This document shows positions 16,427 through 25,402 of a stretch of DNA of 43,098 nt, piece by piece. How positions within the stretch are numbered: the stretch's first letter is position 1; each line of letters starts with the position of its first letter. Below the pieces are notes generated by a model. It worked only from the letters and a program-made list of their open reading frames with translations. It was not told where the DNA came from and made no database searches. This DNA is from Desulfonatronovibrio magnus (GTDB lineage Bacteria > Desulfobacterota > Desulfovibrionia > Desulfovibrionales > Desulfonatronovibrionaceae): positions 1 to 43,098 of the forward strand of contig NZ_JYNP01000050.1 in the NCBI RefSeq assembly GCF_000934755.1. Reading direction: 5' to 3'. The translations under genes and the position numbers were made by a program.

Positions 16427-16708
16427 AAAGTCGTTTTTCAAATAAAATCAAACGGTTACAGTTTTCACATTTTTACGATTTTTGCCTATGATACATGAAC
16501 ATTTGCCAGAAAATTTCTGTCAAAGATGGGAACTTTGCGCCTGGCACAGCTTCCTGCCCGGAGGCTTACAGCCCGGAGGGGGACTGTCCCTCGCTGTGTA
16601 AATTTTATCATTAAATCAAATTTCTACCAGGAACCAATGCAGCATCAGTCTTGTTTGTAGCACCTCGCGGGGACTGTCTCAATTTTCAGAAAAGTGACAG
16701 ACTCGTAA

Positions 16709-16759
16709 AGTTACTCACAAGTTCGGTCCTGGTCCGTCCAGGTGAGGAGCTTCTAAGTA
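16709..16759 (+). repeat. 54-bp quasi-palindromic repeat, copy 4
   Basis: Starts AGTTACTCACAAGTTCGG, with centre GGTCCGTCCAGG. It ends GCTTCTAAGTAA with the final bases diverged. Confidence 0.75.
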
Positions 16760-17082
16760 AAACCCAATTGTGACAGCTTGACACAGAGGATGTCCCTGGC
16801 TTCTGGATTGCCCCAATTTATCTCAGCACATTCCAGGTCCGCTTTTTTGCACATGACTAATGTTTATCAGCTATTGTCTGGCTGCTTCACAGCTGGACCA
16901 AATCCAGGATTAGGATTTTTAAAATGAAAAAGCAGTAATGACTCCCACCACTTGCAAAGCACTCCACTAATCATGTAAATAAAATTTTCTTGTTGAACAA
17001 TACTGATCAGGATATATCGCCATATTACCCTGAGGAAACCAACGGCTCTGATATCGGCCACAAAACTACCTGCAAATAACAT

Positions 17083-17766
17083 ATGCATTGTAATCAAGAC
17101 AATTACACACCTCTTAGACTGAGCCACAAGGCTGACCTTCTGTATCTTCTGAGAGATGTGGATGAAGTGTATCGGCGCAGTTCCGCGGGCGGCAGCAAAA
17201 TGATCCGTTCACACCAGCACCAGGTGCGCAAACGATTATCCAGAATTATTGAAGCAGATGAACATCTTCTTCTTAAAAATCCTGAAAGCAAACCCGTAAC
17301 AATTCATCTGCCTCGCGCTTTAGAGATCGGAGCAAGGGGACCTCTAACCCAAATGGCGCAAACCATCGGACGTGTTGCACCATTGTTCACATGGGAATAT
17401 GGATACGACAAAATTCCTCGCAAGCTGTCTCAATGCTACGCATTTACTGAAATTGTCAGCCCCTCTGGCCCGGTTCCGTCCAGCAACATCATAATTGGAC
17501 TGGTTTTGTTTGCGCCAGGCACGGTCTATCCACAGCATGCCCATCATGAAATTGAAGAAAGTTATATCTCGGTGGCTGGAGCCTGGTCGGAAAACGATGC
17601 AGCTGTTTTTGCGCCAGGCTCACTTATCCTCAACCGCTCAGGCCATCAGCACCGAATCACTGTGGGTGATCGTGAACCCTGTCTTCTTGTCTATGCATGG
17701 CTGGGAAAAGATGAACGATTACTCAAGCCTAACATGAAATTTTCACGCGAGCCCAAAAAATCATAA
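17083..17766 (+). CDS. DMSP-lyase-like cupin protein
   Basis: A 227-residue soluble protein whose C-terminal half is a cupin barrel. Motif 1 is YPQHAHHEIEESYISVAG (about residues 146-163), and the second motif is GSLILNRSGHQHRI. The segments GLVLFAPGTVYP before them and LLVYAWLG after them match the layout of dimethylsulfoniopropionate lyases of the DddL/DddQ/DddW cupin group, where His, Glu and Tyr ligands hold the catalytic metal. DMSP lyases yield dimethylsulfide and acrylate. Substrate specificity cannot be proven from motifs, and other cupins remain possible. The start is uncertain; an in-frame ATG at 17200 (MIRSHQHQ) is an alternative. It stands alone between repeat-rich spacers, with no acrylate-utilisation genes beside it. 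Confidence 0.6.
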   Translation: MHCNQDNYTPLRLSHKADLLYLLRDVDEVYRRSSAGGSKMIRSHQHQVRKRLSRIIEADEHLLLKNPESKPVTIHLPRALEIGARGPLTQMAQTIGRVAPLFTWEYGYDKIPRKLSQCYAFTEIVSPSGPVPSSNIIIGLVLFAPGTVYPQHAHHEIEESYISVAGAWSENDAAVFAPGSLILNRSGHQHRITVGDREPCLLVYAWLGKDERLLKPNMKFSREPKKS

Positions 17767-18203
17767 TACCAGCCCAGGACTCAATCCCGGCCTCATTGAA
17801 TAGCGCCCAGAGTTCAACATTATCCTTTTCGGTCATACAGCTGTAACATGATGTGTATAAATTAGCGGATTGTACCCGCAACCCAGTTTAAACAAGGATC
17901 TTTAAGTTGGGGCGATAACCGTTCTTTTCAGACTGGAGGCTGAAGACTGAAGAATAAGGTTTCCGGGCAAAAGAGACTGCCCACGGAATACTCGGAAAAA
18001 CACTGAATAAAGAAAAGAGACACTTTCCGTGTCCTTCCATGTGTTCCGTGGGCAAAACCTCTTGGCTTTCTTTGAAAATGAAACAACATGTTTGTTTGAA
18101 ATTTCCGCCAAGCCACTAACCGCCCGGAACCGAGACGACAGGAAACTGCTTGAAGCACAAGCATAAGTACAAAGGAATAGTTAACTATTTAACAGGAAAC
18201 AGC
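17767..18203. repeat. Gene-free region with large imperfect palindrome
   Basis: The segment 17978-18054 begins TGCCCACGGAA and ends TTCCGTGGGCA, with further partial pairing inside (CGGAAAAACACTG against the TTCCGTGTCCTTCC side). An inverted copy of the roughly 50-bp repeat also found at 13850-13911 follows at 18058-18108. No gene is supported. Confidence 0.6.
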
Positions 18204-19283
18204 ATGACAGACAATTGCACATTTAAGCATATCGTACAGGAAATTCTTGATAAACAAGAACTTAATAAAAATATCAGGGTAAGACTTGATGACTGCCTTA
18301 TAGAAGTCCAGACCAATTCCGGTCCACTTCTGGAAAAACTGGACCATTACTTTCAGCCATTCTCAAGTCAGGAAAAGACAGCGCCTGATTTTATTGTCAA
18401 GGCTGTTGAATGCCCTTGCGTTGATACCCGGCTCCAGCTTACATTAAAGGAGCCCGAGCCTGGCAAGGAGAAAATCAAGGAAGAGTATTGCCATGTTGGT
18501 AACGGCAGGGTGGTCAGAAAAACAATATCAGGAATGGTTTTCTATTTTAATGACAGGCTAAACCTGGCTCTTGGCCCATGCTCAGTCAATGACAATCAGG
18601 TAATAAACTTTGTCAACAACAGGTTTATCCAATGGAAACTGGATCAGGGCTGTCTGTTGTGTCACGCTGCAGCTGTATGCAAAAATGGAAGCGGACTGAT
18701 TCTGGCGGGGTTTTCAGGCATGGGCAAGTCAACCCTTGCTTTACATCTTATGAATAAAGATTTGACCTTCATAAGCAATGACCGGCTCATGGTAGAAAAA
18801 AAGGGTGCAGAACTAAAAATGTACGGTGTGGCCAAATTGCCAAGAGTCAATCCCGGCACCATCCTCAACAATCCCAGTTTAACCGGCATTTTATCCATTG
18901 AGGAAATAAATCAGTTCCAGAAAATCAAATCTGAAGACATATGGGATCTGGAACAAAAATATGACGTTTTTATTGATCAGTGTTTCGGACCAGATAAGTT
19001 TAATCTGACTTCCAATGTAAAGGCGTTAGTTCTTCTTAACTGGCATCATACTGACGAACCATTCAAGTGTAAAAAAATTGACCTCCGACAAAGACAGGAA
19101 CTTCTAAGTGCTGTAATGAAATCGCCCGGTCTTTTTTATCTGAGTGTAGACCCTGCTGAATATCTCGAACCTGACAGGGAAAAATATCTTGACCTGTTTT
19201 CACATTGTCATGTGTATGAACTCTCCGGCGGAGTAAATTTTTATAAAGCAGCTCAAGAGTGTTATCAAATTCTAAAAGAGTAG
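18204..19283 (+). CDS. HprK-related kinase, type B
   Basis: A 359-residue protein related to HPr kinase/phosphorylase. The P-loop is GFSGMGKSTLALHLM at about residues 169-183, followed by a SNDRLMVEK segment at the place where HprK has its conserved acidic motif. The length and the N-terminal domain before a late P-loop fit the family annotated as HprK-related kinase B. That family is known mainly from clusters with an ATP-grasp enzyme, a CofD-like protein and amphi-Trp or XXXCH proteins; none of those is visible here. I start at 18204 because AGGAAACAGC precedes that ATG; a longer frame begins at 18150. The next gene starts 5 bases after its stop, which implies cotranscription. The phosphorylation target is unknown. 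Confidence 0.65.
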   Translation: MTDNCTFKHIVQEILDKQELNKNIRVRLDDCLIEVQTNSGPLLEKLDHYFQPFSSQEKTAPDFIVKAVECPCVDTRLQLTLKEPEPGKEKIKEEYCHVGNGRVVRKTISGMVFYFNDRLNLALGPCSVNDNQVINFVNNRFIQWKLDQGCLLCHAAAVCKNGSGLILAGFSGMGKSTLALHLMNKDLTFISNDRLMVEKKGAELKMYGVAKLPRVNPGTILNNPSLTGILSIEEINQFQKIKSEDIWDLEQKYDVFIDQCFGPDKFNLTSNVKALVLLNWHHTDEPFKCKKIDLRQRQELLSAVMKSPGLFYLSVDPAEYLEPDREKYLDLFSHCHVYELSGGVNFYKAAQECYQILKE

Positions 19284-19288
19284 TGATC

Positions 19289-19849
19289 ATGACCAGACTA
19301 TCCAACCCTCTGTCAATCAGCAGAATGAAACGAGGAAACAAGTTTCTGCTTTTGGTGATCATTTTGCTCATTGTGGCTTACCTGGCCAAAGGTTTTTTCT
19401 TTTCATCACAACCAGCGAGACAAGACAAAGGCTCACTGCCTTCCTACCTGCTGATAGAAAACTGGCAGGCCCATGTGCAGGAGGTCGTCAATCCCCATAC
19501 TCTGACTGTATTATCACCCCACGGAGAAAAAATAATCATCAGGTTGTATGGAGTTGAAGGTCCACCCGAAAATAATACCTCTTATCGTGAATCCGTCAGG
19601 CTTGTGGCTGAAATGATTAATCAGGACCAGGTGATAATTATTCCTTTCAGGGAAGACCAGCGAGGAAGACTGATTGCCAATGTCCACTCATCTGTTCATG
19701 GACGAAATTTCAGCGAGGAGCTGATCAGAAATGGACTTGCAGCTGTTTCAAGAGACTATTGCCGCCATGAAATATGCATGTACTGGTTCGGTCTTGAAGA
19801 AGATGCCCGAAGAACAAACAGGGGCATGTGGCGTAACAAAGGGAGTTAG
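19289..19849 (+). CDS. Membrane-anchored thermonuclease (SNase-like) domain protein
   Basis: A 186-residue protein with an N-terminal membrane segment (KFLLLVIILLIVAYLAKGFFF, about residues 18-38) and an extracytoplasmic staphylococcal-nuclease fold. IIIRLYGVEGPPENN corresponds to the active-site RL.G.D.PE region, and RGRLIANVHSS followed by ELIRNGLAAVSRDYC matches the second half. The Arg and Glu residues expected for catalysis appear present, but the spacing between them is not verified. It follows the HprK-related kinase by 5 bases. Either secreted DNA/RNA degradation or a non-catalytic binding role is possible. Confidence 0.7.
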   Translation: MTRLSNPLSISRMKRGNKFLLLVIILLIVAYLAKGFFFSSQPARQDKGSLPSYLLIENWQAHVQEVVNPHTLTVLSPHGEKIIIRLYGVEGPPENNTSYRESVRLVAEMINQDQVIIIPFREDQRGRLIANVHSSVHGRNFSEELIRNGLAAVSRDYCRHEICMYWFGLEEDARRTNRGMWRNKGS

Positions 19850-20100
19850 CGCCATGCAACTATCTCCATTCCCTGATGCGTGATACTTCCGCACCCAGCA
19901 TGCAGAAGTACTTTGCTGAAAACCAGGACAGTCCCATTGCCTATCGCTCAGCCTGGATCCTGACCGGAACACTTTCTTTCCAGTTTTTTATGACAGGGTT
20001 TCAGGAGTAAGTTAGTATGCGCCTGACATCAACTCTGAACACCTCATCATTCCCAGTTCATCACCATTCATTCATCACCCTTCGTTGAAAAGACATATTT
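19850..20100. other. Spacer with a possible coding remnant
   Basis: An in-frame stretch at 19861-20010 reads like the end of a protein (SMQKYFAENQDSPIAYRSAW, then ILTGTLSFQFFMTGFQE and stop). It has no convincing start or ribosome site and I cannot assign it. The rest, up to the Pho box, shows nothing recognised. Confidence 0.3.
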
Positions 20101-20135
20101 GTGTCATAAATCTGTAACAGAGGATTTATATACAC
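20101..20135 (+). promoter_or_regulatory. Pho box and -10 element of pstS
   Basis: GTGTCATAAATCTGTAAC at 20101-20118 contains two direct hexamers (TGTCAT and TGTAAC) with an 11-bp period, nearly identical to the enteric PhoB-binding consensus. A -10-like TATACA lies about ten bases downstream at 20129-20134, the arrangement in which PhoB replaces a -35 element. It lies about 65 bases before the pstS start codon. Confidence 0.85.
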
Positions 20136-20199
20136 TGTTCATGTCAACGACAGATATGTTTTGTCATCCAATTAAATCGTTTTAACGGAGGATTTTATT

Positions 20200-21162
20200 A
20201 TGAAAAAGTTTGTTTTTCTCACACTTTTGCTGTCCATGCTTTTCGCAGGCAGCGCCACAGCCCAGGTTGACCCCAAATTGCCTGAATATAAGCCTACAAG
20301 CGGCGTATCCGGAAACTTGGCCAGTATGGGTTCAGACACTTTGAACAACCTTATGACCTTATGGGCTGAAACATTCAGAGGTTTTTATCCTAATGTTAAC
20401 ATTGAAATTCAAGGTGCCGGATCAGGAACTGCACCGCCAGCTTTGACTGAAGCAACTGTAAACTTTGGACCCATGAGCCGTGAAATGAGAGCTTCAGAAA
20501 TTGAAGCCTTTGAAAACCGCTACGGTTACCCTCCCACCATGGTTCCAGTTGGTATTGACACCATTGCTGTATTCGTAAACAGAGACAATCCCATTGAATG
20601 TCTTTCCATTCCTGAAGTTGATGCCATTTTCTCTGATACACGTCGGTGTGGTCTTGGCGAAAGCATCACCCGCTGGGGTCAGGTAGGTCTGACTGGCGCA
20701 TGGGCTAACCGGGACTTTACACTTTACAGCCGTAACGCAGTTTCAGGCACATATGGATTCTTCAGGCAGCACGCTCTTTGTGACGGAGATTTCAGTCCGT
20801 CAATCAATGAGCAGCCAGGTTCTGCTTCTGTTGTTCAGGGTGTTAGCGAATCCATTAATGGCATTGGATACTCTGGAATCGGATACAGAACATCCGGGGT
20901 AAAAGTCGTTGCCCTGGCTCCTGAGCACGGCGGCACCTGCTATGAAGCAACTGGCGAAAATGCAGCTTCAGGCAATTATCCACTGGCCAGATATCTTTTT
21001 GTTTACGTCAACAAGCATCCTGAAAGAGACCTGCCACCTGTTGAGAGAGAGTTTCTGAGGATGGTTCTTTCAAAGCAGGGTCAGGACGTAGTTGTTCGAG
21101 ATGGCTTTCTTCCTCTGCCTGAGTCAGTTGCCAAAAATGTTCGTGAGCAGCTTGGCCTGTAG
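20200..21162 (+). CDS. pstS: Phosphate ABC transporter, periplasmic binding protein PstS
   Basis: A 320-residue secreted protein that captures inorganic phosphate for the PstCAB importer. A clean signal peptide ([22 protein letters not shown]) is followed by the PstS phosphate-binding segments [26 protein letters not shown] and FGPMSREM, and later [12 protein letters not shown]. An excellent ribosome site (GGAGGA) precedes the ATG. It is the first gene of pstSCAB behind a Pho box, so it should be induced by phosphate starvation. A hairpin between pstS and pstC would make pstS transcripts more abundant than those of the downstream genes. Confidence 0.95.
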   Translation: MKKFVFLTLLLSMLFAGSATAQVDPKLPEYKPTSGVSGNLASMGSDTLNNLMTLWAETFRGFYPNVNIEIQGAGSGTAPPALTEATVNFGPMSREMRASEIEAFENRYGYPPTMVPVGIDTIAVFVNRDNPIECLSIPEVDAIFSDTRRCGLGESITRWGQVGLTGAWANRDFTLYSRNAVSGTYGFFRQHALCDGDFSPSINEQPGSASVVQGVSESINGIGYSGIGYRTSGVKVVALAPEHGGTCYEATGENAASGNYPLARYLFVYVNKHPERDLPPVEREFLRMVLSKQGQDVVVRDGFLPLPESVAKNVREQLGL

Positions 21163-21176
21163 TTTAGACTAAAATT

Positions 21177-21212
21177 ATCAGCAGCAATCCTGACTTATGG
21201 TTTGCTGCTGAT
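21177..21212 (+). terminator. Hairpin after pstS (attenuator or partial terminator)
   Basis: ATCAGCAGCAA pairs with TTTGCTGCTGAT around a 13-base loop, followed by ATTATTTC, which is not a full U-tract. Leaky termination or 3' protection of pstS mRNA is likely, since the pst genes continue downstream. Confidence 0.6.
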
Positions 21213-21249
21213 ATTATTTCAGTTGCAACCACAGGGAGCATTACCCGTT

Positions 21250-21348
21250 TCAACCACAAACGTCACAAAAAGCACAGAAATAGTGACTCCCCTTTTCCCG
21301 ATTATGATCTTCTGTGTTTTCTGTGATCTATGTGGTTAAAGTTATTTT
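21250..21348. repeat. Imperfect inverted repeat in the pstS-pstC gap
   Basis: AACCACAAACGTCACA near 21251 faces the reverse complement of TTCTGTGATCTATGTGGTT ending about 21339. The arms are about 30 bases and A/C-rich, of the AACCACA..CACAGAA..CACAGAA type, also seen at 17978-18054. Confidence 0.5.
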
Positions 21349-21394
21349 AACAGGTAAGGCAACCCTCACGACAAGATATATTCAGGACAATTAA

Positions 21395-23665
21395 ATGACT
21401 GAAAAAAACCATTCCAAAACCTATCTTCCTGGTGAAGAAAGAAGAAACAAACTCCGTAAGTATAGAGCTGTTAAAGATTTTATATCCAAATTTGGAGTCA
21501 GCATCGGCGGTGTAAATGTCATCATTGCCCTGGCCTTAATCTTTATATTCCTGTTCATTGAAGTCCTGCCCATGCTCAAAGGTTCATCGGTTGAACCGGA
21601 AACAAGCTTTTACTCACCAGCAAGAAATAGCCAACTGATGTTTATGGACATGGATCGGTACCATGAAATTGGAGTCAGCTATCACAGCGATGGAAGAGTC
21701 ATTTTTTTCGATCTATGGGATGGAACTCACATCAAAACAGTTTCGCTCAATCTTCCACAGGATGTAACCATCACCAGTCATGCAGCTGGAGAACCCCGGA
21801 CCAACATTAAAGTAATCGGACTAAGTGATGGCACTGCTATGGTTTTGGAGCATGATTTTCAAGCCAGACACTCAGAAGGAATCAGGACCATTACTCCACA
21901 TGTTCTTTTTCCCTACGGTGAGGAACCTTTTGTTGTTGATGAAAACAGAGGACCACTGACATCAATCGGGGTCCAGAGAGGAAGTCGAGGGACTGCAGTG
22001 GCTGCAACCACTGAAGACAACCGGCTGCTGCTCATCAAATTTGCTACGAGAGTGTCTTTCATGACCGGTGAGACTGAAGTTGAAATCCAAAAATTTCCTT
22101 TAGGAAAATCTAAAGAAAACATTGAACATCTTCTGATATCAGCCAATCATTTCAGTCTTTATACCATTGATTCTCGAGGATACATTCACTTTTACAACAT
22201 AACCCGTCCTGCAGACTATAAGCTGGTCCAGTCGCTGCCGGCAGTTCCAGACCAGAGTGTACAAATTACCACCGCTGGCTTTGTCCTTGGTACCACTTCC
22301 ATAATTGTTGGCAGATCTGATGGCACTATAAGTCAGTACTTTGTTGTCAGGGATGATGACAATATAAACAGACTTAAAAGAATCAGAGACTTTGAACCTC
22401 ATCCTTCTGCAGTTACCGCCTTCACTTCAGAATACTATCGCAAGGGTTTTTATACTGCCGATGCAAGTGGTAATCTGGCTGGTCACTATCCAGCCTCCCA
22501 CCGTACTGTATTTATGCAGAATATATCTGACAGCCCCATTACAAACATTGCCCTGTCTCCAGTACAGCGCCTGATTTTTGCAAAAGACAAGAGTGATCAG
22601 ATAAACCTGCTTCACGTGTTTAATGCTCATCCTGAAGTCTCTATGAAGGCCTTGTGGCAGAAAGTATGGTATGAAGGAAGGTCAAAACCTGATTACATCT
22701 GGCAGTCATCATCTGCAACCGATGACTTTGAACCCAAGTTCAGTCAGGTCCCCTTGACGCTGGGGACCATAAAGGCTGCCTTTTATGCCATGCTTCTGGC
22801 CATGCCCCTGGCCATCATGGGGGCAATCTATACAGCTTACTTTATGACCTCCAGAATGAGAAGACTGGTCAAACCATCCATTGAAATCATGGAGGCATTG
22901 CCCACAGTCATTCTGGGATTCCTTGCTGGTCTCTGGCTGGCCCCATTTGTGGAAAATCATCTTCCAGCCATATTTTCAATCATAATTTTCATGCCCCTGG
23001 CCATTCTGGCCTTTGCTTTTCTATGGTCTAAAATACCTGCCCGGATACGTAAAAGAATAACATCAGGCTGGGAAGCAGCATTCCTTATACCAATAATAAT
23101 TTTCATGGGCTGGTTTTGTATATTCATGAGCCCTTATATTGAATTATGGTTTTTCAACGGCAGCGCCAGACAATGGCTGACGGATGTAGGCATAACCTAT
23201 GACCAGCGAAATGCTTTGGTTGTCGGCCTGGCCATGGGTTTCGCAGTCATTCCTACCATCTTTTCCATTGCTGAAGATGCCATATTCAGTGTCCCCAAGC
23301 ATTTGACCGAAGGATCTCTGGCGCTGGGCGCTACTCGCTGGCAAACAGTAACCAAGGTGGTTCTGCTGACTGCCAGCCCAGGTATTTTTTCCGCAGTCAT
23401 GATCGGGTTTGGACGAGCTGTGGGCGAAACCATGATCGTGCTTATGGCCACTGGCAACAGTCCGGTCACAAACTTCAATATTTTCGAAGGTATGCGCACC
23501 CTTTCAGCGAACATTGCTGTGGAACTTACAGAAACAGCTGTGGGCGGGACCCACTACCGCATTCTCTTTTTATCGGCCCTTGTTCTGTTTATTCTGACGT
23601 TTATCCTGAACACTGCTGCGGAGATTGTCAGACAGAGACTTCGAAAAAAATACAGCTCCCTTTAA
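21395..23665 (+). CDS. pstC: Phosphate ABC transporter permease PstC, enlarged form
   Basis: A 756-residue inner-membrane subunit of the PstSCAB phosphate importer, more than twice the E. coli length. TM1 lies at about 38-62. A roughly 380-residue periplasmic insert follows, with repeated beta-rich units (GVSYHSDGRVIFFDLWDG, IIVGRSDGTISQYF, GFYTADASGNLAG) resembling a WD40-like propeller. The permease core starts near 450, with SIEIMEALPTVILGFLAG and the ATPase-contact loop EGSLALGATRWQTV (about 638). Large PstC proteins of this kind are known from Pseudomonas. The ribosome site (AGGA) is weak. pstA starts 14 bases after the stop. Confidence 0.9.
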   Translation: MTEKNHSKTYLPGEERRNKLRKYRAVKDFISKFGVSIGGVNVIIALALIFIFLFIEVLPMLKGSSVEPETSFYSPARNSQLMFMDMDRYHEIGVSYHSDGRVIFFDLWDGTHIKTVSLNLPQDVTITSHAAGEPRTNIKVIGLSDGTAMVLEHDFQARHSEGIRTITPHVLFPYGEEPFVVDENRGPLTSIGVQRGSRGTAVAATTEDNRLLLIKFATRVSFMTGETEVEIQKFPLGKSKENIEHLLISANHFSLYTIDSRGYIHFYNITRPADYKLVQSLPAVPDQSVQITTAGFVLGTTSIIVGRSDGTISQYFVVRDDDNINRLKRIRDFEPHPSAVTAFTSEYYRKGFYTADASGNLAGHYPASHRTVFMQNISDSPITNIALSPVQRLIFAKDKSDQINLLHVFNAHPEVSMKALWQKVWYEGRSKPDYIWQSSSATDDFEPKFSQVPLTLGTIKAAFYAMLLAMPLAIMGAIYTAYFMTSRMRRLVKPSIEIMEALPTVILGFLAGLWLAPFVENHLPAIFSIIIFMPLAILAFAFLWSKIPARIRKRITSGWEAAFLIPIIIFMGWFCIFMSPYIELWFFNGSARQWLTDVGITYDQRNALVVGLAMGFAVIPTIFSIAEDAIFSVPKHLTEGSLALGATRWQTVTKVVLLTASPGIFSAVMIGFGRAVGETMIVLMATGNSPVTNFNIFEGMRTLSANIAVELTETAVGGTHYRILFLSALVLFILTFILNTAAEIVRQRLRKKYSSL

Positions 23666-23679
23666 TCAGGAAATAACTT

Positions 23680-25350
23680 ATGTTTATCAAAGAATGGTTT
23701 AAATCAGGAAATCCCTGGATATGGCTTACCGCAGGAATGGTGTCCATAAGCATGATCATGGTTTTTGGGCTGTTGCTGCTTATAGCCAGCAGAGGCCTTG
23801 GTCACTTCTGGCCCAAGCCTGTAATTGAAGCGTACTACCAGCAAAGTGAAGATGAAAAGATTCGCATTCTTGGCAAGCTCAGAAGATCTGAAACAGTTGC
23901 AGCGCAATTGATGCGCGAAGCAGGCTTCAACATCCCTGAATATCCGGAACTTGCTGAAAGACATCTGTTCAAGGTCGGCAACAGAGACGTGCATGGACGT
24001 GACTTTCAGTGGTTTGCTCAGCCTTTGATGACTGAATGGAAATATCCCAAAAATGTACTTGTTCTTGAAAGACGAGAGTGGGGAGATTTTATCGGTTACC
24101 TGATGAACATCAAGGAAAACGGGAAGGTCATAGCAGAAGGCGAGGATGCCTGGAAAGAGCTGTACCCAAGGGCAGCACGCGCTTCAAGCCTGTTTGATCA
24201 GATTGAGCATATTGAGCGCTTTGAAATAGGAAGAATCAACAGGCTCATGGAAAGGGTCAGGCTGGGAGAACGAAGACTTGAGCTTGATACCTCCATGGAT
24301 GATGAGGCCAGAGAAGAAGCCTGGAATGAGCTGCAGCTGGAAAGAGAAAGATTGTCCCATGAATATGATCAACTGAACTCCAAACGTCTGGAGCTTGCTG
24401 ATCAAATGCGCAGGGATTCCCTTACAGCAGAGACCATGGAAGGCAGAATGGTTGACATTAGCATGTCCTTGATTGTCAGTGCCTTCCGCCCCAACGACAT
24501 GAGCTTTTTGGAAAAGACCAGACACTATATTTCCAATTTCTGGAACTTCATTACGGGATTCCCCAGGGAAGCAAATACTGAAGGGGGGATCTTTCCAGCC
24601 ATTTTCGGCACTGTAATCATGGTTATTATCATGTCCATTGTTGTGACCCCTCTGGGCGTTTTAGCTGCCATTTATCTGCGCGAATACGCCAAACAGGGAA
24701 CATTTGTGAGAATAATCAGGATATCTGTAAACAATCTGGCAGGCGTTCCATCAATAGTTTTCGGTGTTTTCGGACTGGGCTTTTTTATCTACTTCCTTGG
24801 AGGAAATATTGATCAGATATTTTATCCTGAAGCTCTGCCCGCACCTACTTTTGGCACGCCAGGGCTTTTGTGGTCATCCCTGACCCTTGCCCTGCTGACC
24901 CTGCCTGTAGTAATCGTAGCCACTGAGGAAGGATTGACCAGAATACCCAGATCCATTCGTGAAGGCAGCCTGGCTCTCGGGGCTACCAAGGCCGAAACTC
25001 TTTGGAGAACAGTGATTCCCCTGGCAACTCCAGCCATGATGACCGGATTGATCCTTGCTGTTGCCAGGGCTGCCGGAGAAGTAGCTCCACTCATGCTGGT
25101 GGGTGTAGTCAAGCTTGCACCAAGCCTGCCTGTGGATAGTATCTTTCCCTTTATTCACCTTGAAAGAAAATTTATGCACCTGGGTTTTCATATCTTTGAT
25201 GTCGGCTTTCAAAGTCCCAATGTAGAAGCTGCAAGGCCTCTGGTCTATGCAACTTCACTGGTCCTGGTCTTCATAATAGTGGTCCTGAACCTTACTGCCA
25301 TCACCATCAGAAACTATCTGCGGGAAAAATACAAAAGCCAGGGCGATTAG
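23680..25350 (+). CDS. pstA: Phosphate ABC transporter permease PstA, enlarged form
   Basis: A 556-residue partner of PstC. A membrane helix at about 10-37 precedes a large extracytoplasmic region of some 250 residues, with a charged, probably coiled-coil stretch at about 178-245 (RINRLMERVRLGERRLEL...). This fits the DUF3333-type extension found in long PstA proteins. The permease core begins near 305 (VIMVIIMSIVVTPLGVLAAIYL) and the ATPase-contact loop is EGSLALGATKAETLWR (about 427). Both Pst permeases here carry big extracytoplasmic domains, so these probably pack together around PstS. Confidence 0.9.
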   Translation: MFIKEWFKSGNPWIWLTAGMVSISMIMVFGLLLLIASRGLGHFWPKPVIEAYYQQSEDEKIRILGKLRRSETVAAQLMREAGFNIPEYPELAERHLFKVGNRDVHGRDFQWFAQPLMTEWKYPKNVLVLERREWGDFIGYLMNIKENGKVIAEGEDAWKELYPRAARASSLFDQIEHIERFEIGRINRLMERVRLGERRLELDTSMDDEAREEAWNELQLERERLSHEYDQLNSKRLELADQMRRDSLTAETMEGRMVDISMSLIVSAFRPNDMSFLEKTRHYISNFWNFITGFPREANTEGGIFPAIFGTVIMVIIMSIVVTPLGVLAAIYLREYAKQGTFVRIIRISVNNLAGVPSIVFGVFGLGFFIYFLGGNIDQIFYPEALPAPTFGTPGLLWSSLTLALLTLPVVIVATEEGLTRIPRSIREGSLALGATKAETLWRTVIPLATPAMMTGLILAVARAAGEVAPLMLVGVVKLAPSLPVDSIFPFIHLERKFMHLGFHIFDVGFQSPNVEAARPLVYATSLVLVFIIVVLNLTAITIRNYLREKYKSQGD

Positions 25351-25402
25351 TTTAACCTCAAAGTCAGGCACAGCTAAACTGATACAAAATATGGAGATAT
25401 AA

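Larger units (their letters stand above)
15866..17082. repeat. 1.2-kb gene-free repeat region
   Basis: No supported gene. It holds three copies of the 54-bp quasi-palindrome (15888-15940, 16373-16426, 16709-16759). It also holds an inverted-repeat-bounded element of the GATTGCCGCGCTCG...CGAAGCAATC type (15966-16069), a half-site TTTTAGTTACTT at 16124-16135, and REP-like GGGGACTGTCCC motifs near 16579-16590 and 16675. Segments 15888-16136 and 16373-16590 have counterparts at 35755-36153 (same orientation) and 35580-35808 (inverted). The AT-rich stretch 16765-17082 shows nothing I recognise. Confidence 0.75.

Noticed and set aside
19861-20010. Possible small gene ending ILTGTLSFQFFMTGFQE before the pstS promoter
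   Set aside because: There is no ribosome site or clear start and no recognised family. It may be a remnant, but I cannot support it as a gene.
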